NCBI RefSeq assembly: GCF_000763315.1
Contig: NZ_JPST01000021.1
Location: forward strand, 172,877 to 236,876
Direction of reading: 5' to 3'
DNA length: 64,000 nucleotides
DNA from: Thermoactinomyces daqus
GTDB taxonomy: Bacteria > Bacillota > Bacilli > Thermoactinomycetales > Thermoactinomycetaceae
Positions 17,644-24,960 of the stretch are shown one piece after another (position 1 is the first letter of the stretch; each line of letters opens with the position of its first letter). The notes below the pieces were generated by a model. It had not been told where the DNA came from. It was given only the letters and a program-made list of their open reading frames with translations, and made no database searches. Made by a program: the position numbers and the translations under genes.

Positions 17644-19370
17644 AAACGTTAAAAGCGAAAATTACCTGGTCATTTCTGCTTTTAATCGGCTGTTCCGTTC
17701 TCGGGACAGGGATTTTTGTCGCGCTTCTGTTACAAACATCCTATCTGGATTCCCTGTCCGGCCGTTTGCAAAAAGAAGGGAAAATGCTGGCGGAAACAAC
17801 CCGGTGGGATTCAGACAGATCGTTACAGCATCAGGCGCAGGTCTATGCACAGACGCTTGACGTGAGGGTTACCTTTTTTGACCGGAACGGACGGGTGCTT
17901 GGCGACTCTGAAGGGAAATCGTTCGACGGCAAAGAGTTTACGGAAGTGGCAGAAGCCCTGAAAAACCACATTCCCGATCCGACCATCCGCAATGACTTTT
18001 TACATGCGGCATTACCTGTCGAACGGAATGGTCATATCGTGGGGGCTGTTCGCTTATCATTGGACATCCGGGAAGTCAATCGTTCTTTGCATCAAGTTTG
18101 GTTCTCACTGGCTCTTGGACTCTTGTTCGCCTATGCATTGGCCGCTTTTTTCAGTTCGCGCATCGCCAGCGGAGTGACCCGCCCGCTTGAAGAAATCACG
18201 CAAGTCGCCAGGGATATCGCGGAGAAACGTTTTTATCGCCGGGTTCAGCAGGAGGGACGGGATGAGGTCGCCCATCTGGGGCAGGCGATCAACCGGATGG
18301 CCCGCAGTTTGCAAAAGCAGATGGAAACGATTCGCAAGTCTGAACGAAGATTGAACAGTGTGATTGAATCGATGGAAAGCGGCCTGATCATAGTGGACCC
18401 GACGGGAAATGTCAGCCTGGCCAACCGCGCCTTTGAACGCATGTTCTCCATGCCGGCGTCTGATTTGATCGGCCATTCTTACAAGAAGCTGAGTTATCCC
18501 TATGATCTGAGCGAATTGATCACCGAGTGTGCCGAATCGGGCATTCGCCTGCGGAAAGAGATTCATCTCTATTACCCTGAAGAACGGATGTTGCTCGCGC
18601 ATCTCACTCCGATGTGGGTGGAGAAAAACGGTGTCGGTGTGGTTGTGGTTTTCCATGATTTGACGGCCATCCGCCGCTTGGAGCAACTGCGCAGGGATTT
18701 TGTGGCCAATGTTTCACATGAATTGAAAACCCCGATCACTTCCATTCGCGGATTTGCCGAAACGCTGCTGGACGGGGCGATGCACGACCGGGAGACATGT
18801 CAGGAATTTTTGCAAATCATCCATGAGGAGAGTTTGCGGTTGCAGCGATTAATCGGCGACTTGCTCGATTTGTCCCGGATCGAATCCAAACAATTTCATT
18901 TGAAGACCGAAATAGTCCCGGTTGATACGCTGATTTACTCTGCCCAAAAAATGGTGCGGGATCAGTTGAAGGCCAAAGACCAAAATCTGACGATTGAGAT
19001 CGACGAGCTGTTTGAGGTTGAGGTGGATCCTGACCGTTTCCGGCAGATTATCTTAAACTTGCTGACCAATGCCATTCACTATACCCCTGCGGGAGGGCAT
19101 ATCACCGTGGTAGCGCGGCGGAGAAAATCAGATTGGCAATTGATCATCGGCGATTCAGGGATCGGTATTCCGGAGAGTGATCTTCCTCGCATTTTTGAAC
19201 GGTTTTACCGCGTCGACAAAGCACGGGCGCGAAATTCGGGTGGTACCGGCCTCGGTCTGGCGATCGTCAAGCACCTGGTCGAAGTGCACCATGGGAAAAT
19301 TCAGGTCGAGAGCAAGGTGGGGGAAGGGACGTCGTTTATCCTCACTTTTCCGTTATCCCCGTCTGATTGA
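17640..19370 (+). CDS. phoR: Phosphate sensor histidine kinase PhoR, 576 aa
   Basis: Membrane sensor kinase partnered with PhoP. Domains in order: transmembrane helix 1 (about 7-30), an extracytoplasmic domain, transmembrane helix 2 (SLALGLLFAYALAAFF, about 155-172), HAMP (about 175-230), PAS (LNSVIESMESGLIIVDPTGN, about 237-345), HisKA with the phosphorylated His in FVANVSHELKTPITS (about 358-372), and HATPase with NLLTNAIHYTPAGG, GDSGIGIPESDLPRIFERF and GGTGLGLAIVKHLVEVHHG. The architecture matches Bacillus PhoR. A strong terminator follows at 19404. Confidence 0.95.
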   Translation: MKTLKAKITWSFLLLIGCSVLGTGIFVALLLQTSYLDSLSGRLQKEGKMLAETTRWDSDRSLQHQAQVYAQTLDVRVTFFDRNGRVLGDSEGKSFDGKEFTEVAEALKNHIPDPTIRNDFLHAALPVERNGHIVGAVRLSLDIREVNRSLHQVWFSLALGLLFAYALAAFFSSRIASGVTRPLEEITQVARDIAEKRFYRRVQQEGRDEVAHLGQAINRMARSLQKQMETIRKSERRLNSVIESMESGLIIVDPTGNVSLANRAFERMFSMPASDLIGHSYKKLSYPYDLSELITECAESGIRLRKEIHLYYPEERMLLAHLTPMWVEKNGVGVVVVFHDLTAIRRLEQLRRDFVANVSHELKTPITSIRGFAETLLDGAMHDRETCQEFLQIIHEESLRLQRLIGDLLDLSRIESKQFHLKTEIVPVDTLIYSAQKMVRDQLKAKDQNLTIEIDELFEVEVDPDRFRQIILNLLTNAIHYTPAGGHITVVARRRKSDWQLIIGDSGIGIPESDLPRIFERFYRVDKARARNSGGTGLGLAIVKHLVEVHHGKIQVESKVGEGTSFILTFPLSPSD

Positions 19371-19403
19371 GCTGTACGGCGAAATAATTCTTTTACAGAG
19401 AAT

Positions 19404-19453
19404 GCAGCGGCGGATCAGGCTGATGGTTTGATCGGCCGCTGCGTTTCGCTTTT
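19404..19453 (+). terminator. Terminator after phoPR
   Basis: Fourteen-base stem GCAGCGGCGGATCA/TGATCGGCCGCTGC (one mismatch) with an 11-nt loop, then a T-rich tract. Confidence 0.8.
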
Positions 19454-19532
19454 AGAAGTGCGAAACCCAATTGTGCATGTTATTGTTAAAAATTTCTAGA
19501 TTCAAGGCGTCTGAACCACCTGATCGCTGTAG

Positions 19533-19554
19533 AAGGGGCAGATGCCCTTTTTTT
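19533..19554 (+). terminator. Second terminator upstream of pstS
   Basis: AGGGGC/GCCCTT stem with a 4-nt loop followed by seven T. It insulates the pst promoter from phoPR readthrough. Confidence 0.7.
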
Positions 19555-19555
19555 G

Positions 19556-19609
19556 TTTATCAAACATTTACATTGCATTCATTTTTATATAAAAGAAGTA
19601 GATTATAGT
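19556..19609 (+). promoter_or_regulatory. pst operon promoter with three Pho-box-like repeats
   Basis: TTTATC (19556), TTTACA (19567) and TTCATT (19578) are spaced exactly 11 bp apart, the arrangement bound by PhoP dimers. A -10-like TATAGT (19604-19609) lies at the right distance, with the last repeat at the -35 position. Phosphate-starvation induction is expected. Confidence 0.75.
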
Positions 19610-19669
19610 TCAAATTGAAATCATTGTTTTTGCGATGATCATGACGTTGATTAGGGGGAACTTTTCATC

Positions 19670-20563
19670 ATGTTGAAAAAAAGTCTCTTACTTGGAGGCG
19701 TATTTGCCTTGGCATTCGGAGCGCTGACAGGTTGCAGCGAGGGTACGTCCGGACAACAGCAGGCAGGCGGTTCTTTAACCATCGTTGGCTCTACGGCCAT
19801 GCAACCCTTGGTTGAGGAAGCGGGCAAAGCATATTCCGCCAAAAATCCAAACGTCCAAATCAATGTTCAAGGCGGGGGAAGCGGACAGGGACTCAGTTCG
19901 GTGATGAATGATACGGCCGACATCGGCAATTCCGATTTGTTTGCGGAAGAAAAATCGAATGAGAATATCGACCCATCCCAATTGGTTGATCATAAAGTGT
20001 TTGTCGTCGGTTTCGCACCGGTTGTCAACCCCGATGTGGGTGTGGATAACCTAACCCAGCAGCAGCTGATCGACATTTTCACGGGCAAAATCAAAAATTG
20101 GAAAGAGATCGGGGGAAAAGACCTGCCTGTCGTGTTGGTCAACCGTCCGGAAAGTTCCGGAACCCGGGCGACATTTGCCAAATATGCTTTGAAAGGAAAT
20201 ACGGAGTTCCGCGCGAAGGGAGGCATTGAAGAAGATTCTTCCGGCACGGTGCGCAAGATCGTCTCCGAAACGCCGGGTGCGATTGGATATCTCGCTTTCT
20301 CCTATATCGACTCCTCGGTGAAAGCTTTGAAGCTGGACGGTGTCGAACCGACCAACCAAAATGTCTGTACGAACAAATGGAAAGTTTGGTCCTATGAGCA
20401 TATGTACACCAATAAAAACGGCAAAAACAGCAAAACGGAAAATGCTTTTATTCAATATATCCTCTCCGGGGAAGGACAAGCGCTGGTCAAAAAAATGGAG
20501 TATATTCCCGTCAGCCAAATGAAGGTGGAGCGTGATGCCGACGGGAGTGTCAAACCGGAGTAA
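19670..20563 (+). CDS. pstS: Phosphate ABC transporter substrate-binding lipoprotein PstS, 297 aa
   Basis: A signal peptide ending in the lipobox LTGC (Cys about 22) anchors it to the membrane. Phosphate-binding motifs are GGSLTIVGSTAMQPL near the mature N-terminus, GGGSGQGLSSV, the FTGKIKNWKEIGG loop and NRPESSGTRATF, a PstS signature. The protein captures inorganic phosphate for PstCAB. ATG preceded by AGGGGGA. It is followed by a hairpin before pstC, which usually makes pstS mRNA more abundant than the rest. Confidence 0.96.
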   Translation: MLKKSLLLGGVFALAFGALTGCSEGTSGQQQAGGSLTIVGSTAMQPLVEEAGKAYSAKNPNVQINVQGGGSGQGLSSVMNDTADIGNSDLFAEEKSNENIDPSQLVDHKVFVVGFAPVVNPDVGVDNLTQQQLIDIFTGKIKNWKEIGGKDLPVVLVNRPESSGTRATFAKYALKGNTEFRAKGGIEEDSSGTVRKIVSETPGAIGYLAFSYIDSSVKALKLDGVEPTNQNVCTNKWKVWSYEHMYTNKNGKNSKTENAFIQYILSGEGQALVKKMEYIPVSQMKVERDADGSVKPE

Positions 20564-20582
20564 AGATTGATGATTCAAGCGC

Positions 20583-20604
20583 GGGATAGAATTCTCTCTA
20601 TCCC
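20583..20604 (+). promoter_or_regulatory. Hairpin in the pstS-pstC intergenic region
   Basis: GGGATAGA/TCTATCCC with a 6-nt loop. No T-run, so it is probably an mRNA-stabilising or processing element rather than a full terminator. Confidence 0.6.
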
Positions 20605-20729
20605 TTGTGCTGTTTATTCGGAAAGGGTGTGGGAAGATGGAACAAGCAGCCGTTCGCGTTTCATCGATGGAAAAAGAGCTGACCAAACCGAATTAGAAAT
20701 GGACTCGCATTGAATACAGAGGAAAAGTG

Positions 20730-21575
20730 ATGACGCTGGTCAGTGCATGGGTATTGATCATCACCCTGTTTTCGTTGCTTTACTTTATCGCTTCCAAAGG
20801 GATCGCCCCTTTTCTTCACGGAGAGGTTACCCTCGCCGACTTCTTTTCCGGCAATTGGGGGCCTTCTTTATCTGCTGAGCAGGGCGGACCGCAATACGGC
20901 GCCCTCGATTTTATCCTGGGATCGCTGATGGTGGCCCTGGGTTCGGCCGTGATCAGCGGGCCGCTTGGAATTGGGGCCGCTCTTTTCATGACGGAGATCG
21001 CTCCGAAGGCAGGCCGGAAAATCTTGCAGCCTGCGGTGGAAATCCTGGTGGGCATTCCGTCGGTTGTGTATGGTTTTATCGGGCTTACCCTCATCGTCCC
21101 GGCTCTTCGTTCGATTTTCGGCGAGGTGGGATTTGGCTTGTTGGCCGGGATCATCGTCTTGTCGGTCATGATTTTGCCGACGATCATCAGTATCAGTGCC
21201 GATGCCATCCATTCGGTTCCGCAGGGGATCCGTGAAGGTTCCTATGCATTGGGAGCGACGAGATGGCAAACGATTTCCGGGCTGGTAATCCGCGTGGCAC
21301 AGCCGGGATTGCTGACCGCTGTCGTTTTGGGAATTGCCCGCGCATTCGGCGAAGCGCTCGCCGTGCAAATGGTGATCGGAAATACGGCGGATCTCCCTTT
21401 TCACCTGCTGAAACCGATGAGCACATTGACGAGCGTGATTACACTCAATATGGGAAATACGGTGCAAGGATCCACTTATAACAACGTCTTATGGTCGATG
21501 GCGCTTATTTTGCTGCTGATGACTCTCATCTTGATCCTGGCAATCCGTTTTATTGCGCGAAGGAGAGAGGTTTGA
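20730..21575 (+). CDS. pstC: Phosphate ABC transporter permease PstC, 281 aa (N-terminus interrupted by TAG)
   Basis: Membrane permease with the binding-protein-dependent transport motif EALAVQMVIGNT region and several hydrophobic segments, including AWVLIITLFSLLYFI, GPLGIGAALFMTEIA and ILVGIPSVVYGFIGLTLIV. The frame is open further upstream: ATG 20637 starts MEQAAVRVSSMEKELTKPN, then an in-frame TAG at 20694, then KWTRIEYRGKVMTLVS. This looks like a nonsense codon within the usual cytoplasmic N-terminal tail. AGAGGA 6 nt before ATG 20730 would allow internal initiation, leaving all membrane segments intact. GTG 20727 is an alternative start. Confidence 0.88.
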   Translation: MTLVSAWVLIITLFSLLYFIASKGIAPFLHGEVTLADFFSGNWGPSLSAEQGGPQYGALDFILGSLMVALGSAVISGPLGIGAALFMTEIAPKAGRKILQPAVEILVGIPSVVYGFIGLTLIVPALRSIFGEVGFGLLAGIIVLSVMILPTIISISADAIHSVPQGIREGSYALGATRWQTISGLVIRVAQPGLLTAVVLGIARAFGEALAVQMVIGNTADLPFHLLKPMSTLTSVITLNMGNTVQGSTYNNVLWSMALILLLMTLILILAIRFIARRREV

Positions 21576-21576
21576 T

Positions 21577-22467
21577 ATGAGGGCGAAGGTGACAGACCGG
21601 ATCGCGACTCTCTGTTTTTATTTGATCGCCATCCTGATAATTGGCATTTTGGCCGGGATGATCGGTTTTATTTTGTTTAAAGGTTTGCATGTGATCAATT
21701 GGGATTTTGTTACCGAAGCGCCGGGTTCGGTTTTAACCGGCGGCGGAGGAGTCGGCCCCCAGCTGTTTAACTCCTTTTATCTGCTTGTTTTAACCATGAT
21801 CATCACCGTTCCCCTCGGTCTCGGCGGCGGAATTTATCTGGCGGAGTATGCCAAACCGGGTCAACTTACGAATGTCCTGCGGTTAAGCATTGAGGTATTA
21901 TCATCCCTTCCTTCCATTGTTGTCGGATTGTTTGGATTGATGGTATTTGTCCAATACACCGGTTGGGGGTTCTCTTTGGCTGCCGGCGCGTTGACGCTGA
22001 CAGTGTTTAATCTGCCGTTGATGGTAAGGATTGTGGAGCAGGCGCTCGGAACCGTGCCCCGGGAACAAAAAGAAGCGAGTTTTGCTTTGGGAGTCACCCA
22101 TTGGCACACCATTGTCAAAGTTCTTTTGCCGGCGGCGCTTCCCGGCATTTTGACAGGAACGATCCTGGCGGCCGGACGGGTGTTTGGGGAAGCGGCGGCA
22201 CTGATGTTCACGGCGGGGATGTCTTCGCCTGATCTCGATTTCAGCAATTGGGATATTACCTCGCCTGTTTCACCCCTCAATCCTTTCCGGCCGGCATCGA
22301 CGCTGGCAGTTCACATCTGGAAAATCAATTCCGAGGGAATTGTTCCGGATGCGAAAGAGATTGCCAGCGGGGCCTCTGCACTGCTGGTCATCGCCGTATT
22401 GATTTTTAATTTGTTTGCACGGTGGTTTGGGCGCCTGATCCATGCCCGTTTGACTTCGACAAGGTGA
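21577..22467 (+). CDS. pstA: Phosphate ABC transporter permease PstA, 296 aa
   Basis: Second permease of the Pst system. Features are an N-terminal membrane segment (LCFYLIAILIIGILAGMIGF), the PstA-typical GGGIYLAEYAKPG, the periplasmic/cytoplasmic EVLSSLPSIVVGLFGLMVF helix and the EAA-like loop TVPREQKEASFALGVTHWHT before PGILTGTILAAGRVFGEAAAL. Start ATG 21577 with SD AAGGAGAGAGG; the longer frame would start within pstC without an SD. The stop of pstC lies just ahead, consistent with operon coupling. Confidence 0.95.
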   Translation: MRAKVTDRIATLCFYLIAILIIGILAGMIGFILFKGLHVINWDFVTEAPGSVLTGGGGVGPQLFNSFYLLVLTMIITVPLGLGGGIYLAEYAKPGQLTNVLRLSIEVLSSLPSIVVGLFGLMVFVQYTGWGFSLAAGALTLTVFNLPLMVRIVEQALGTVPREQKEASFALGVTHWHTIVKVLLPAALPGILTGTILAAGRVFGEAAALMFTAGMSSPDLDFSNWDITSPVSPLNPFRPASTLAVHIWKINSEGIVPDAKEIASGASALLVIAVLIFNLFARWFGRLIHARLTSTR

Positions 22468-22479
22468 GGAGGATGGCGG

Positions 22480-23304
22480 ATGGAAAAATTAATCACCCCT
22501 TTCCGGTTCCAGCCGAAAACCGATGGAAGATCGTTGTTGACGGATGAAACGCGGCCGATCCAGCTGGAAACACTGGATTTGGATGTCTATTATGGTGAAA
22601 AGCATGCGATTAAACAAGTCAATCTTCCGCTATATCAAAACACGGTGACAGCATTAATCGGCCCATCCGGTTGTGGAAAGTCCACTTTTTTGCGCTGCCT
22701 TAACCGGATGAATGATATGATTCCCGGGACAAGAGTAATGGGCAAGATTTTGGTCGAAGGTGTGAATATCAACGATTCCAGAATTAATGTGACTCAGCTT
22801 CGCCGCCAGATCGGCATGGTTTTCCAACGGCCCAATCCATTTGCCAAATCCATTTATGAAAATATCGTGTTTGCTCCCCGCCTTTACGGCATTTCCAAGA
22901 AGGAACAAGAGAAGTTGGTCGAGGAAAGCTTGAGAAAAACGGGATTGTGGGATGAAGTGAAAGATCGTTTGCATACTTCCGCCCTGGCGTTGTCCGGCGG
23001 GCAACAACAGCGCTTGTGCATTGCCCGGGCCATTGCCATGAAGCCCAAGATTATCCTGCTTGATGAGCCTGCTTCCGCCCTTGACCCGGTTTCAACAGGA
23101 AAAATCGAAGAGTTGGTCCAAGAGTTGAAGAACGAGTTTACCATCGCCATCGTGACGCACAATATGCAGCAGGCTGCCCGCATCTCCGATTACACCGCCT
23201 ATTTTTACATGGGAGAATTGATTGAACATGACCGGACGGATGTATTGTTTGTTAATCCCAGGAAAAAAGAGACGGAAGATTATTTGACAGGGCGGTTTGG
23301 TTAA
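22480..23304 (+). CDS. pstB: Phosphate ABC transporter ATPase PstB, copy 1, 274 aa
   Basis: ATPase energising phosphate import. Walker [10 protein letters not shown] (about 64-72), the Q-loop [17 protein letters not shown] signature [16 protein letters not shown], Walker [14 protein letters not shown] and the switch His in [13 protein letters not shown]. An N-terminal extension of about 30 residues ([12 protein letters not shown]...) is longer than in copy 2. SD GAGGAGG. It ends 22 nt before pstB2; two PstB paralogues in tandem also occur in B. subtilis (pstBA, pstBB). Confidence 0.95.
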   Translation: MEKLITPFRFQPKTDGRSLLTDETRPIQLETLDLDVYYGEKHAIKQVNLPLYQNTVTALIGPSGCGKSTFLRCLNRMNDMIPGTRVMGKILVEGVNINDSRINVTQLRRQIGMVFQRPNPFAKSIYENIVFAPRLYGISKKEQEKLVEESLRKTGLWDEVKDRLHTSALALSGGQQQRLCIARAIAMKPKIILLDEPASALDPVSTGKIEELVQELKNEFTIAIVTHNMQQAARISDYTAYFYMGELIEHDRTDVLFVNPRKKETEDYLTGRFG

Positions 23305-23326
23305 GCGGGGGAAAGGAGGGGGAAGG

Positions 23327-24082
23327 ATGTCGCAAAAAGTTCGTGTTCGCTGTTTTCAGCTTTACTATGGAACCAATCATGCATTGAAAAATATTGATCT
23401 TGATCTCGCAGAAAATCAGGTTACCGCACTGATCGGTCCATCGGGCTGCGGCAAGTCCACATTTTTGCGCAGTATCAATCGCATGAACGATATGATCAAG
23501 GGTGTGCGAACGACCGGAACGATCCATATCGACGGTCAAAATATTTATGGTGAAAAAGTGTATCTGGTGGAATTGCGGAAGAAGGTGGGGATGGTGTTTC
23601 AACAGCCCCATCCGTTTCCGCTTTCCATCTATGACAACGTCGCCTATGGGCCGAGACTACACGGAATCAGGGATAAAAAGAGATTGGATGAGATCGTGGA
23701 ACGGACACTGACGGAGGCCAATTTATGGGACGAAGTGAAAGATCGTTTGCACCGCTCCGCCTTAGGAATGTCCGGAGGACAGCAACAGCGCCTGGTACTG
23801 GCCAGGGTATTGGCGGTGCAGCCGGAAGTGATTCTGATGGATGAGCCTGCATCCGCATTGGACCCCATTTCCACTGAACGGTTGGAAGAATTGATCATGA
23901 GGCTGAAAGACCAGTACACCATTATTATCGTGACACACAATATGCAACAAGCAGCACGCGTATCCGATACTGCCGTTTTCTTTTTGAACGGAGAAATTGT
24001 CGAAAGCGGTCCTACGGATCAGATCTTTACCAATCCAAGTGATCCGCGCACGGAAGATTATATCAGCGGACGATTTGGATAG
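23327..24082 (+). CDS. pstB: Phosphate ABC transporter ATPase PstB, copy 2, 251 aa
   Basis: The second ATPase paralogue, with Walker [20 protein letters not shown], signature [18 protein letters not shown], Walker [14 protein letters not shown] and H-loop [13 protein letters not shown]. It clearly derives from the same family as copy 1 but is diverged throughout, so it is not a recent duplication. I start at ATG 23327 because AAAGGAGGGGG lies right before it. Copies 1 and 2 could form a heterodimer or alternate with PstCA. Confidence 0.95.
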   Translation: MSQKVRVRCFQLYYGTNHALKNIDLDLAENQVTALIGPSGCGKSTFLRSINRMNDMIKGVRTTGTIHIDGQNIYGEKVYLVELRKKVGMVFQQPHPFPLSIYDNVAYGPRLHGIRDKKRLDEIVERTLTEANLWDEVKDRLHRSALGMSGGQQQRLVLARVLAVQPEVILMDEPASALDPISTERLEELIMRLKDQYTIIIVTHNMQQAARVSDTAVFFLNGEIVESGPTDQIFTNPSDPRTEDYISGRFG

Positions 24083-24108
24083 GCTCGCACGGGGATGGGA
24101 GGACGGAC

Positions 24109-24771
24109 ATGATTACGCGCCAATTTGACCAGTCGTTAAACGATGTGCAGGCGATGCTCCTGAAAATGGGAGCCCATATTGAAATTGCGATAGATAAAGC
24201 AATGAGAGCACTTGTCGGCCGCGATGAGCTGTTGGCGGAAGAGATTGTCAGGCAAGACAGTCAGATCGATGAAATCGAGGTTCAGATCGATGAACTGGTG
24301 GCAAAACTGATTGCAACACAACAGCCGGTTGCCGGTGACTTGCGAAAACTGATCTCTGCGCTGAAAATAGCGGCCGACATGGAAAGAATGGGAGACCTGG
24401 CGAAAGATATCGCCATCGAGACGATTTCCTTGGCGAAAATGAATTTTCCGGAGTTTAATCCTTTGCAAGAAATCGTAACCATGTCCAAACGGGTTCAGAA
24501 AATGGTGAATGACGGGATTAACAGCTATATAGACGGAAATACGATGTTGGCCCAACGATTGGCCGAAGACGATGATGAGGTGGACCGGCTATATGATTCC
24601 ATTGTTAAGGAGATGAAAGTGTACTTTCCGACCGGTAACCGTTATGCCGAGGTTGCGTTAAAATGCTGCTTTGTCGCACGTTATCTGAAGCGGATCGCTG
24701 ATCACGCCACCAATATTGCGGAAAACATCATCTATATCGAAACAGGAAAACAGGCTGATCTGAACTGCTGA
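24109..24771 (+). CDS. phoU: Phosphate signalling protein PhoU, 220 aa
   Basis: Two repeated three-helix PhoU domains. Each carries the metal-binding E/DxxxD motif: EIVRQDSQIDEIEVQIDE in the first and LAEDDDEVDRLYDSIVKE in the second. DMERMGDLAKDIA and YLKRIADHATNIAENIIYI are the other diagnostic helices. PhoU links Pst transport to the PhoR sensor and damps the response when phosphate is ample. Last gene of the pst operon, 26 nt after pstB2, followed by a strong terminator. Confidence 0.95.
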   Translation: MITRQFDQSLNDVQAMLLKMGAHIEIAIDKAMRALVGRDELLAEEIVRQDSQIDEIEVQIDELVAKLIATQQPVAGDLRKLISALKIAADMERMGDLAKDIAIETISLAKMNFPEFNPLQEIVTMSKRVQKMVNDGINSYIDGNTMLAQRLAEDDDEVDRLYDSIVKEMKVYFPTGNRYAEVALKCCFVARYLKRIADHATNIAENIIYIETGKQADLNC

Positions 24772-24788
24772 TTGGGGGAATCGCGGGC

Positions 24789-24823
24789 AAACTGTTTCCG
24801 CTTCGGCGGAGGCGGTTTTTTTT
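24789..24823 (+). terminator. Terminator of the pst operon
   Basis: Thirteen-bp stem AAACTGTTTCCGC/GCGGAGGCGGTTT (some G-U pairs) around a TTCG tetraloop, followed by eight T. Confidence 0.9.
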
Positions 24824-24960
24824 CTGTTTTTTGAAGTAGGATCATTTGTTCGGAACTTGTTACCAATTTGCTGGAAGGAAGGGAAACGGGCATGATAGAA
24901 TGAGAATGTTGACCTGAACCTGTACAAACGGACCGGAAAAGGCGAATTAAGGATAAAGGT

